Assembly: GCF_901709675.1 (NCBI RefSeq)
Contig: NC_051095.1
Coordinates: 15,079,456 to 15,143,455, forward strand
Length of the DNA stretch: 64,000 nt
From: Syngnathus acus
Taxonomy: Eukaryota; Chordata; Actinopteri; Syngnathiformes; Syngnathidae
Direction: 5' to 3'
A program made the translations under genes and the position numbers. This document shows, one piece after another, positions 20,768 to 32,900 of this stretch (position 1 is the stretch's first letter; every line of letters begins with the position of its first letter). The notes beneath the pieces were generated by a model. The model saw nothing but the letters and a program-made list of their open reading frames with translations. It was not told the origin of the DNA and did no database searches.

Positions 20768-23700
20768 CTGTTCACGAAAAAAAAAAAAAAAAATCAGTAC
20801 TTTTTGGAACAAACCGCAGAAGGTGTTGAGGTGGCAGCTGTAGCAGCTACTGGAGAAAGAAATGAGATGGGTTCACGTTGACTTGCCCTCATTTTGCAAT
20901 GCCGCTTATGTCACCATGGCAGAGAAGTGGAGGCCTTGGATCACTGGTACACACTTCTGCCTCTGATGAAAAGCTGACAGGACGAGTCAGTGGGGGGTAA
21001 AAATGATGGAAGACTCCATCACCTTCTCATCATGCGAGCTTCCCAACCATGTCCTGGCTAGGTTTTGATGAATATTCTTGATTGCAGAACGATTTCGGGA
21101 GACGAATAGGGTCACGTCATTCCAGCAGCAGAATATCTGCAAAACAAGACCACAAAAAAAAAAAAACACATTTAACTATCCAGAACAGTATCACCTCATA
21201 TAAAAATAATGACTTGGCATTCCTTTTTTGTGTGGGTTTAAAGGTTTGTGGGAGACGTTTACACTGCCTGTGCCCGGACTCCAAAGATTCACTCCACAAT
21301 ATTCATGTGCTCACCTACACAAAAGTAGAGCAGTGCCAATTCCCCCTACGCAGACACCTGACCTGCGTGCGCTAAAGTAAACTCCCACAAAAAGTGCAGC
21401 CTTCTCATAATTAATAGGCAGAGTCTAAGTGACAACAAAGACTCGAGGGCAGCAATTCCCGGTTCAGACTGCAGGTTACAAATATTTATAAAAGAGGTTT
21501 GCTGGTCAAATGAGACTGATGAGCATCATTACCTTCCATGCAATAATCACAAATAAACGCAATAACAAAAATACTGAAGAGAAATCACACACAGTTATCA
21601 TTAAAGAAACAACATTACCAGTTGCAAGCAAAACCACAGAATTGATTTGACTAAACCATTATTGTTTGATGGGAACTTAATTAAAAATTGGTTCAGGTTA
21701 AAAGCAAGCCAACACAGCACAACACTTACTATGCGGCCCATCATCTACAATCGATGCATCGATTTTGCAGCGACCTGGTGAGCAAAACAACCCACAGATT
21801 ATAGAGGATCTATAAAGATAGCTATCATTTTACACAGCCATATTGGGTGTGGGAAATGGAGCAAGCACACTTCCATTTAAAGTGATCAGGTCAACCTCTA
21901 TGTTCTTTCCTGCCTCTAGGCTTGCAGCTAAAGACCTGCATCTCTCTCTGCAAGTGCAATCACACTTCACCACTTGGGTTCAAGTTTTCTCCACAGAAAA
22001 ACAAAATTATTCTTTTTTCAAAGAAAAAGTAAAAGCAGATAAAATCAGTGAGCAGTACCAATACCGGTTTGAATTAGTTGAAATTAATTAGCCATTTGTC
22101 TCAATCACACAGAGACTCAAAGTTTAAAGAGCCTTACCAGATAACAGATATTTTTTCCGCCAGTCAAATGAAGCCTAAATCGTCATTGCCTCCTATCTTT
22201 AATTATTGATGAGCCATCCGTAACTCTAGAGCAAAATAAATTATTCTTCACAAAGCAAATACAGTATCTTCTGATTGGTTCTTTGAATATTTGACAAAGA
22301 CATAAAAGCAAGATTTTGCAAAGACAAAGATTTCTTTTCCCTTGAGAGGTTGAAGACCCGAACAGAAGACTGACTGCTTTCTTTTCTTTCTTTTTTTTCA
22401 TAAACAAAACGATGTCTTTGATGACTTCGTAAGACATTCCCAGAATCCTTTTCAAATGTTCAAATATTTACGGGTGAGAAGATGCAAGCAACATTAAAAC
22501 TAAGTAGGCGATGCACATCAAATTCCATCCAGCCAAAACTGCCCTTTACAGTCCAACATTTCTTTTTTTTTTTTGCTCTGTAGTACTTTCATTGTGCATT
22601 ACGTGTGAGGGTTTGCCTTACTGCTCAGTCCAGGCGGCTGTTTCATTGTGAGTTTGTATTTATTTTTTTCACAGCCTGGGATTTCATTTAGCTCCGACAC
22701 CAGCAACAACACACACTGTTTGAAAAATACCTTAATAAGATCAAACGGGCACACCAGTCTTTGATCCTTGTCCAAGTGTCAAACTTGGTTAATGAGTAAC
22801 ATGGAATTAAGTAACGATTCCCGAGAGAGACTGTTGTGCCATCGTGACTGTGTTGACATGTACTGCGAGCAGACTACATTGTGAAAAATACACAGAGTTG
22901 GAACACACACAACACATTTTCCCCAAGTCACAGCGTTTAGCGTTATTGACCTTGACTATGAAGACCCAAAGCGAACCAAGGAAAGTGGGGTAAAGGGAAA
23001 GCCCTGTGAAGTAACATGCTAAATTGTAGTATAATGCATGACATTTAACAGGGATGGTCACACTGAAAGAATGAAAGATTGGCGAATGGATCTCAAATTT
23101 AATTTAGATGATTACCACTGGTGAGGAAAATACCCAAATGTATGCATCGCGCTACCAAAACAATAGATGAAAGAAATGTAGAGGAGGAATATATCCAAGT
23201 ATAAATATTTTATGGGTGCCAGAGACATATCCAATCCATACTAAAGAGCAGCCAAAAAGGTGGACAGAGACCAGAGTGCTGCCAAAGAGTCAGTCTTATG
23301 CCACGCACAAAGACGCAGATGGAGGAAAATGCGTATTAGCAAGCCAACATTTTTGTTCTCAAAAGATGCAAAGAGAGCACATTCCCAATATGAGCCCTCT
23401 AATTGTGCACATTGCCTGACAGTCACCATAAATAGAGACAGACAGCGGGCTACACAGAAGAGAAAGGAGGGGCTGCTGCTGCTGAGGTTGAGAAAACACA
23501 TTGGTGCAAGTAAGCGCGTCAATTTAAAAAAAAATCTGCCCTCAAGGATTTGAAGGGCGAGGGTGACAGAAGGAAATGTTGGCACAAAGAAGCAGGTGAT
23601 GGGGAGAGAGGCAAGACAAATTACTTCAGTCAGAGAAGAAGGCCGCTCTACCTGCTCCCTTCCCTCTAACTCATGGGAAGTAGGCCAGAGCTACACAGCT

Positions 23701-26680
23701 AGATTAATGAGAAGTGATGAGGAAGAGTGAGATGGAGGCTGGTCCTCACTGGCAACAACTCAGAGTAAACAATGCAAGGTTTGACCATAGTAGCCTCCTC
23801 CCCCACCTGCTTACCATTATTGCCTTTGCACTCTGTTTAAGTGTGAATACGGGCCTTGTCAGGAGAGTCAGTGCTAAATACAGTCATCTGGTTGATAATA
23901 TTTGACAAAAATATCAAAGGATTTCTAAACCTCGGAGCCCAAATGAATCAAAATGGCCCGTTTTCCTTCCTGCTCTGCCCGATCCAATCCACTGCCCTGC
24001 TGCTGACAAGACAATTAACTACCGCGTTCACCTCGCCACATGTCTTGGCAACCATTGTCCATGGCAGCACCGGAGTTATGTCTCATTCAGGGGCACAGCG
24101 AATTGGGGGGTTGAATAGGACGGGCTACTGTCTGTGTCACTATCGTTCTGCCTTCCTTATTATTGGCGCTTATCCACCATTGTGACCATTATAGGCATGG
24201 GTAATATGGCCTAAAACTCATCACATTATAAAGTTAATCCTTTCACTCTAATGATATGAGCCAGGGTGTAAAAGGTAGTAAGGAACATTAGAAATGGGTT
24301 ACTCAATTATGAAATTGTACAATTTCCTATTAAATGGGGCAGAAATAGATTTTATTCAAATTTGCATGAAAAACAATCTGCTTTTTTTTCATGTAATGAA
24401 ATAATTTAGCAAAAAAAAAACAGTAGCCCTAAAGCTAATTCATTAAAAACAACACTGATACAAGTATTCAATATATTTACTAAGGGCCGTATATTAAGTA
24501 TTAAATAGTTAAGAATCATGTAAACTGTAATCCGGTTAGTCATGACACTGTGAAACTGCACCAAATGTGTGTATGCCAGGAGTGTAATACACAAGTTGCT
24601 TTGGAAGGATTAACATGGAAAGAATTAGAGGAAACCGTAAAATGATGTGACTATATCATTGATCTGACGTTGCGCCCTATACGGGACCATTCATTAAACG
24701 TAGGAAAAAGTAAAAGCGATGATTGCACATTTGTATTCTGTCCACTCTTTCTTTGACATAATCAATTTTCAGCACATCTGCAACAACAAACATGGTTGCC
24801 GATTTAATTTATTTTTTAAGGTTACTTCAGAAGCTTCACTTTCTTTTTTGCTGTAAAGCCAGTTCTTGCATTCATCAGTATTGAATTGAAATGTGCATTC
24901 CATTTCATGCATTCATGGGAACTGCTGTGATTATGCCTTGGGTGCTACGAAATAGGGTGGGACATTGCGCCAAATTCCCACTTCAGCTTCCTATACCAAT
25001 AGGAATGCACAACACAAGTCAGTAGATTCTGTTGAGCTGCAAATACTTCCACCGTTTAGTTGAGGCCGTAGCAGGAATTCAACTGTATGTATGCACTTTC
25101 AGATCATTTTGCCCTTTAAAACAATGAGATATCCTCGGTACTCATCATAACAATATCCTCTGAGTGACTATGGAAAAAGTAGGCAAGACGGGAAATGCTT
25201 TCTGCAAAGAGGGAGCTCAGCCTAAATGTATATTAGATTGAATCCTGTCAGATTCGATCAACGCAAAGGTTCTCAAAAATAACAGCTCATGAGACCCTGC
25301 TATTGTGGCATATCCATAATTTCACTTTGTGGCGATAATTAGTGCCGAGATGAAAACAAAACAGAATCATTTTTAATGCTACTTAAGCCCGGCGAGCTCA
25401 AGCAGAAGCTATACGGTCGGGAGGCTCTGGAAATATCATGATAGTGTAAAATGGATTACCTCACAGAGGGAAAAGCTGAGTGGATGAGCTTTGTGGGTGA
25501 TGGGAACACTGCGGAGAGGTAGAGATAGCGCAGTAGGGGTCATTAGGGAATGGTGGAGCTGAAAGGTGAAATGAAGACATTGCTCAACGGTATTACTCCC
25601 CTGGGAGTGGGAGGAGAGCCGTGAGAGGAAGCCAAACACCATCAATAACCTTGATCACCTCGATGCAATATGATAAGGGTATTCCATTAAATTACAATAA
25701 GACATGTTCTTAGCATAATTTCCCACTCAAATAGTTGTCTTAACTTAGCAATGTCAATGCATTAGTTATTTGAAGCCCTATTGTTTTGTCATTTGATTTG
25801 TTTATTTCGGCAAGTACATAATCAACATTCGTTACAATTTTATTTAACATTGTTGTATGACTTGTTGAAAAGGAAGGCGGGTTGAAGTAATTCTGCTTAT
25901 CGAGTCCCGTCCCGATTTAAACCAAGGATTTACACTGCCAGACGCACAGTCTCCATATCCACAGTATTACCTATGATGTCACTATAACCAAGAAGAGGAA
26001 GAAATAAAATAATTGACCAAGATAACATTTGATGTGAATACAGTAATGGCAAGTTAACTGGAAGTTTGATAACAGGTTGATTTGAAAGCGGCAATGACAA
26101 ATGAACTGAGTTTTCACAAATTTTGACAGTTTGATTTGAATGCAACAGTAACAAGTTAAATCAATTTCAAGAGATTTGGAGTCACGATCTTGCAGGCACA
26201 CCGGGCACCGTCCCCAGCATCAGGCGGCACCGACCGATCACAACGAATCGTCTCCCATGCTGGCCTCCTGTCGCTTGTCCATTTTGTCAGCCTGTGTGAC
26301 TTTTATGCACAATTATACACAGTTCCAAAGTTCCTATGTCCCTTACTTCTTCAAGCTTAACCAAGTCTCCTATAAATCAATTGCTGTTGATGTGTAATTA
26401 ACTTCTGTCATATTGATGAAGGTAAATGAAGCAACCTAGTTATTCAGTCTCTTGCTGACTGAATCCAATAGTTCAATTGTCCAATCACAAAATAAGTTTG
26501 ACATTAATACATTTCTCCCTATTCAGGTCCACTGAGTCACTCACGTTCCATTCTCAACTTACATTCCTCATCCTTCTCTTTTCTTTCCCACTTCCAACCT
26601 TTATCATCAGATAACGTTTCAAAATCCTTTGTAAAATGTAATGTGATTTCACAGTCTACTAATAGATTGCTGTGTATATG
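20768..26680 (-). other. ndst1 intron 1, proximal part: no gene recognised
   Basis: AT-rich, non-coding sequence with short poly-A/T tracts. Open frames here are short and show no family resemblance. A 16-bp perfect palindrome (AATCGATGCATCGATT) sits at 21749..21764. Nothing else is supported. Confidence 0.5.
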
Positions 26681-26740
26681 CAGTGTTGGGACTAACAGCG
26701 TTAGAAGTAACAGCGTTACTGACGCCGTTCTAGTTTTTCA
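26681..26740. mobile_element. hAT-type element end, fragment
   Basis: The sequence CAGTGTTGGGACTAAC followed by repeated AGCGTTA/GTAAC motifs matches the well-known left end of a teleost hAT non-autonomous family. No matching right end is found; the sequence to the right passes into the fold-back repeat at 26891. Confidence 0.55.
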
Positions 26741-26890
26741 GGAATAGATGATCTACTCAATTACTATGTTAATTGTTACTAATAGTGAAATGTAGCATGC
26801 GAGTTATGCTGCTTGACACATTTCTGATGACTTGTTTGTGGCGTTTTGGGCGTGGCACACGTCGAGGTGCCATGCAAAAACAACTCGCGT

Positions 26891-27091
26891 CAGCCAGCCT
26901 TTGGGAACCTGTCGCATTATACGTATATAGGCGCCATGCAAAAATGCTACCGCCTCTCCGTGGACCAACTTGACCTGCTACAACCCGGTGTAGGAAGGTG
27001 GAGCAGGTCAAGTTAGTCCACGGAGAGGCGGTAGCATTCTTGCATGGCGCCTATATACGTATAATGCGACAGGTTCCCCAAAGGCTGGCTG
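26891..27091. repeat. Large fold-back (inverted) repeat
   Basis: The left arm 26891..26979 and right arm 27002..27091 are near-perfect reverse complements around a 22-base loop (26980..27001). I count two mismatches and one single-base indel over about 89 bp. A transcript would form a long hairpin. The arms contain GGCGCCATGCAAAAATGC-type sequence also seen just upstream near 26869. This looks like a recent inverted duplication inside or beside the hAT fragment at 26681. Confidence 0.9.
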
Positions 27092-27128
27092 AGCAAGCCA
27101 AAACGAGAACAGGTTTATTAAGTTAAAT

Positions 27129-27440
27129 CAGGGGCGTCAAACTGATGTTTTTCGTGGGCCGCATTGTAGTCATAGCTTCTTTAGGAGGGTCATTATGACG
27201 GTCAACCCAAATCAATGTATGAGCACCTCATATTGTATACAGTAAAAGCTACAAAACAAACTGACAAATAACTCGTTTTCAAATCAGACGAGTAAAAGTG
27301 GTCAAATATTTTTAGAAAAAGATATTAAAAGTGAAGACAATTTGCAATTTTAGTCATGACACACAAATTTGATGCACAATTTGTCTTCGCGGGCCACATA
27401 AAATGATGTGGCCCCCCGGGCCTTGAGTTTGATACCTGTG
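27129..27440. mobile_element. hAT-type MITE with perfect 8-bp target duplication
   Basis: The element starts CAGGGGCGTCAAACT and ends with the imperfect inverse (GAGTTTGATACCTGTG). It contains the familiar GTGGGCCGCATTG and GGCCCCCCGGGCC segments. AGTTAAAT flanks it exactly on both sides (27121..27128 and 27441..27448), the 8-bp duplication expected of hAT transposition. It is 312 bp and non-coding. Confidence 0.88.
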
Positions 27441-28144
27441 AGTTAAATGATCACTCATGCTTCCACTTAAAAATGACACAGAAACTCATCTTCTTAATTC
27501 TCAAGATTTTTGATAAATCCTCTAATCTCAAAACAGTCATCACATGTTAAATAACTGTCAGCAAATTCATCATATTGTTGCTTTTGTCTCTCAAAACATG
27601 TCAACAGAATTTGTGCAACTATTAATTGTTGTCAATTAACTATCTCCTCACTAAATCCCTAGCATGTTAACCTATATGCACAAGGAAGACATTTACAATT
27701 CAGGGCATAAGGGGGACCAAAACAGTATTCCAAATATTTCCTCATTAAAATCTTATCATTTCTCATTTAATGCTTCATTAATCACTGATTGTTGACTTGA
27801 TTTTAACCATAATCCAATCCCAATCAACTAATGCTGTGAAAATCTTTCAATAGAGCAAACTCAACCCTATCACATGTTTTAGACTCACCTTCGAACTGCA
27901 AAAATATCAACGACTTGTCACCATACACTTACTTCAATGGGACAGCTTTAAGTTGTCACTTTCCGGCTGCTCCGCTGTTTCAGTTTTTGGCAACTCGTTG
28001 CATCCAATCGCACATTCGAACCGTCACACAGCACACCGTACATACTTAACTTTAGGTCTATTAAAGACGGCTCAGAGGTATTTCAAAGTTGCACTTCCCC
28101 TGTGCTCCCTTTTATTAAAGCCGATCTGGTAGGAGGCGGTTACA

Positions 28145-28320
28145 ATTCTCATAAATGTTTGTGTGTGCGTGCCTTGACTGGGTATGTGTGCGTGTCTATG
28201 TATGCATGCGTGTGAATGTTTGTGTGTGCGCATCTTGACTGGGGAATGTGTGTACGTGTGTGTGTCTATGTATGCGTGTGTGTCTTGTGTGTGCGCGTGC
28301 GTGTGTTTGCGTGCACGTGG
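28145..28320. repeat. TG-rich microsatellite
   Basis: An imperfect (TG)n with TGCG and TGTATG interruptions. A longer duplicated unit (GTGTGAATGTTTGTGTGTGC and CTTGACTGGG) occurs twice. Reading frames here are low complexity. Confidence 0.85.
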
Positions 28321-28775
28321 CGATACTAATGGGCAAGAATGCCGTCTCTTTTTTAAGAAGTTACAAGTGTGTGTTTTTATATGATAACATTTTTACAATA
28401 ATTCTACCACAATAAATAAAAGGTACCACACATTACACCATCCCCCCATTAGTTTACCATCACAGTCTATTTATAGACATGATATGCCCCATTTACAGCC
28501 ATGGGAAGACTACATCTGTACAGTAAAACATTTGCAAGAGTTTGGAAAATAGATAACATTTCTAAAATGTAACAGCATTAGAAGAAGCAATGGGAGTAAA
28601 GAGCTACTTAAGAGCTGAAATGAACAAGATCCCAATTGCCAACTGTCATGTCAAAATTACCTGCACATCCATGTGATTACACAGAGGACAAATTAATCTG
28701 ATACAAAACGAGAACAGACTGAAGGCAAAGGAGAAAGAATTGACCTCACTTTGGATGCGCTGCACCAGAAAAGTC

Positions 28776-29071
28776 CTTTGTTGGTCCGGACCAAAAGCGG
28801 ACTTCATTTTTTTCGTTTGGCGCGGTTCCTATTCAGACTGTACATTTTGCAGGTGAAGTATATTTTATAAACACACTCTTGTGATGATCTGTGCTCCCAT
28901 TGGACAGCAATAACCAAAGACAATGCTTTTAAAAAGTGGGTCTCGGTCCATTTCTTTAATCCGCACCAGGTTGCGTGTATTGACACCTGCACAAAAGGTC
29001 AGGACCAGCGTTACGATCGAACCCTGGTCCGATTAAAGTGGACCAAACAGTCAGGTCTGAATACACCCTTA
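28776..29071. mobile_element. Probable DNA transposon remnant
   Basis: It contains GGTCCGGACCAAAAGCGGAC at the left and GGTCCGATTAAAGTGGACC then GTCTGAATACACCCTT at the right. These motifs are typical of a common fish non-autonomous DNA transposon. Boundaries and duplication sites are not clear. A GGTTCGATC match on the minus strand could suggest a tRNA-type B box, but no A box is seen. Confidence 0.35.
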
Positions 29072-29516
29072 ATCTTTAGAGTGGCGCTGCAGACAGACCA
29101 CTGTGACTGGAGAGCACAACATTGGAAAACACAATTTACTGTCTTCACCAACATTAAAAGCTTGAAGTCAGGCGTATGGATGGTCTTGGATGTTTGAATT
29201 TACGGCAGTGATATGTTTACATGTGGAAATTAAAGGATGAGCTGCAAGCAATGATTTTAACAGCCACCCGCCTCCTCAACTTCCAACAAAGAATAAAATG
29301 TACCGTTTCAAGAAATGGAGCACGCGCAATTGGATTTTCTGAAGGGAGAAATAGGCTTGTAGTGCTTCGGACAACCAACGCACACGGAGGTGGTGGCGGA
29401 AGACGGAAGTGGTGGGTCATTTATCATTTTTTGTCAGTTGTGGTACCCGGAGGCAGGACGCAAGGGGGCTTTCATATAAATTGTGTGTAGGTGGAATCAG
29501 CGTGGTGATTGCTGGC

Positions 29517-29538
29517 AAAAAAAAAAAAAAAAAAAAAA
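29517..29538. repeat. Poly-A tract of 22 bases
   Basis: A run of 22 A following GGCAAAA, in ndst1 intron 1. No retroposed gene was recognised upstream of it. Confidence 0.9.
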
Positions 29539-29811
29539 GGCGGCAGTGAGGGAGTTAGATCGATGCTGGTGGGAGTGACTGTTTGCTCCCATTGTTTATC
29601 CACTGTCAACTTGTGATCCTGGCGAAGGACGAAGAGTGAGCATGGTGACCGGGCACAATGTCTCCACTGGGGCCCGGGGTTTTAATGGTTCTCACCATGT
29701 AGACAACAGACATCACTCAGAGGTGAAAGTCATCCAGCTGGTGGACAAGACAAGTCTGTATGCGAGCAAGTAGGATAGGTGTGTGCAAGGAGCAATTAGA
29801 GATAGCAGTAC

Positions 29812-29932
29812 TACTAGTTAATTTGGTAACGCCTAGCAGGTTCTTGCAAATGCAGTCTAATGTCAATTCAACTAACTAGTCTGGTAACGTTAGCCTAGCA
29901 GGTTCTTGCAAATGCAGTCTAAAGTCAATTCA
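29812..29932. repeat. Tandem duplication, 2 x about 60 bp
   Basis: Two adjacent copies (about 29812..29873 and 29874..29932) share GCCTAGCAGGTTCTTGCAAA and GCAGTCTAA.GTCAATTCA. Non-coding, in ndst1 intron 1. Confidence 0.9.
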
Positions 29933-32900
29933 CAGCTCACAAACAAGTGACATCTATTCAATCAAAGCGGCAGAAATGTAGTGAAGGGTTGTTAGCATTA
30001 GTTATTAGGGGTTATTAGCAATACATGTAAGTGACTTCAAATAAATTTCAGAGGCCACCCAGGCGATTTCAATTGAATTCATGGTTCAATGTCATTGAGG
30101 GCACTGCAACTTCTCGTAATAATTTCTCGTAAAAATTCTCATGGGATGAAACCTTATAGTTATATATATTGACAAGAAAGGGTAAGCGAGGCTACTTGTC
30201 ATGTCACGTATGGGTTTACATCGACTGAAGTGTCATTGCGCTTTCTTCGCTCGTCCAAACGCACGTCGTATTTTGATGACGCACGATGACTGTTTGTGGC
30301 GGGGCTGCCAAATCGTTTTCCCCCCCGCCTATTTAAGCCTCTTTTGCAGTGTGTTTAGAGGGGGTTTATTTTTAAGTCTAAGAAGAGAAAACCTAGGATC
30401 CTTGAACGAAAATGAACTGACTTTCAAAACCCAGAATGGCACGTTCACAAAAACGTCCAAAATCGGCACAAGTTCATGAACTTTCGGTAATTGAACCGGT
30501 TTAGGTCCAAAAATGCCGTGATGACAGATGAGATCTGAACATTTGATTTTGAACATTTGATAATATTCTGTTAACAATCAGCATAACATTTGAGGAATTT
30601 CCCATCTGTAGGCCATGAATGTGGATTGGCGTGGTTTACATGTGCAGGAAATCTGACGGAACAACTCCATGGGGGACAGAGAAGTTGTCGCCTCGAAGAC
30701 ACCCAGATACAGCTGAAGCTCGATTCTTGTCGTAAAAAAAACATTTTCAAGTGAAGTCCGATATAAAGACCGTACGAAGCTAAATGAGTAGCGCGTAAAC
30801 ATTAGCGATAGTGATTGGAAGCAAAAGACTAATAATTAAATGCAGAAATTAAGGCAATGTAAAAAGTGTTCATTTATTAATTGTGTTTTTATCACATAAC
30901 TTTGCTGATGTAACGGATGCAAAGTGTGTGACTTTTTCTTTTTTGCATCCTCACACTCCCTGCAATGTGCTCACGCTCCCCGTCATTGCTTTTTGGGTGC
31001 CATTAATGATTTTTGCGAGTGTATGAGTGGTCTTTGATCTCACCCCGGGTCTACTGCAGAATGTGAGCGAGAAAAGAAAAGAAACCTAGTGACAAAAAAA
31101 ATGAAAATTTACAAACCCAAAAGTGTCAGACGGATCCTGACTCAGCCAGGAGGCTTGACCTGGACCGCGTCGCAACGCCCAGAGGTTGTATTGTTGGAAA
31201 GATTGCCAGCACTAGACTTCAGCTGAGTGTAGCCGTTTAAAGCACCTCCTTTTCGGCTAAGCGGCGGAGGTGGTACCCCATACATGGACTTCAGGGGAAA
31301 TGTAAGTTGAATGAACCCTTAGCAATTTCAATTCGACTATATAAAGATGCAAGAACAATTCAGCTTACATAAAGCCTGTCGGAGTGCGTCGTGTTTGCTT
31401 ATGTTGGTGACTGAGGAAAGGAAATAGAAAGACGTGACATGGCATTTCAGCTGCAGAGAGACTGTTCGTTTCTCAAATCAGCCATGGAGAGGCTAATCCT
31501 TTTGATATGTTGAAGTAGTCATAAGTAGAGATGTCCATGTAGATTTTGGTACCAATTAGCTGTTTTTGCACATTTTAAGAGATAGTCTTTCAAATTATTT
31601 CCAATAGGGAAATTGTGATCTCTTCTTTCCATGACATCATTAACCAAGACATGGAGGGGAGGGGTGTGTGGCCCTTTTCCTTATCAATAGTAGGCATTTT
31701 TAAAGGCATTTGTTGTTTCATGATTTCTCCAAAATGAACGGATAAAAGAAAAAATGCTAACTTTTATCATTTTACTACAAACTGGGCTAGTTAGTGAAAA
31801 ATGCCATCCTCTGTTTTCCCTCCCTTTAAAGTACGACTTTGAAATCCGTGAAGTCGATTGCAGTGTCCGCTAAACGTTTCGTTTCAAATGTTTTAAGGTT
31901 AGTGCTCACAGTTCAATAGAAAACGTAATCACAACAAAAGTGACCAAACGCCGTGAGACAGACTGTCACGTAGAATCAAAGCGTGGTGTATTATGTCGAC
32001 TGGCACACTCCCGATTGAATAATACAACATTCCTTAGTGGGGAAACATGCTTCCCTCACCCTCCCTCCCTCTGTTATGAACAGATAAGAAACAGCCTGCA
32101 CTGATCTGACTGATTTGCATAGCAGAAAAGCATTCTCATGAGAATCACATTGTGGTGGAAGAGCTGACACAGGAGATGAGATTCTGTTGTGCTGCCCATA
32201 TTAAGCGTGAGATCAAACAGATAGGATTTTACCCTCCTGCTTTAAAATGCGCTCATAATAGTGCGCCTGTTTTCAAAGCAATCAAGGGGAGCGAGAAAAA
32301 TGGATGGAAGTGGGGTTTACGTAAACAACGCACACTCGGCATGTACCCACTTTGTTGTATTTGTACGAACGGAACGGGGACATCTGCAAACAACGCATGT
32401 ATCGTACACTAACATAACACTTGTCACGGAAAATTCAACTAGGGATAACAATTAGACCAAATTTCATGAATAGACTGGTTAAAATTCATGATCATGCAAT
32501 GGGAGAATTTCTCTGAGTGATTTGGGTACTGAGTGTTGTACTGAGCACATCAATGTAACTTGGACAACTTGTGCCAAGAATACATCCTTCTTTTTCAGTT
32601 CACAGACCAGGTGCTGCTGAATCAAATGTACTCTACTTAACTTCTTTGAGAACAATCAATTCCACATTAAAGATCAGTTAATTGCCTTTACCGTCCATTC
32701 GTAGTCTGAACATTGTTTACCACAACAGGCTACTGTATGATTGGATAAGAAACATAATTGTTAGATTATTGCATTCACAATAACCTCGTAAATGCAAACA
32801 AAGTGTGTAATTTAAGACTTTCAGTATCAGTACAAATTGATACTACAGCCAATTATAAAAATTACTGGGCCATTGGTTCCGAGATCAATATCACGGTCAC

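Noticed and set aside
21749-21764. 16-bp perfect palindrome AATCGATGCATCGATT
   Set aside because: Isolated; no partner site, array or gene start nearby. Palindromes of this size are expected in 64 kb at low frequency.
28990-29071. tRNA-like B box (GGTTCGATC on minus) suggesting a SINE or tRNA
   Set aside because: No A box or cloverleaf could be formed, and the surrounding motifs fit a DNA transposon end better.
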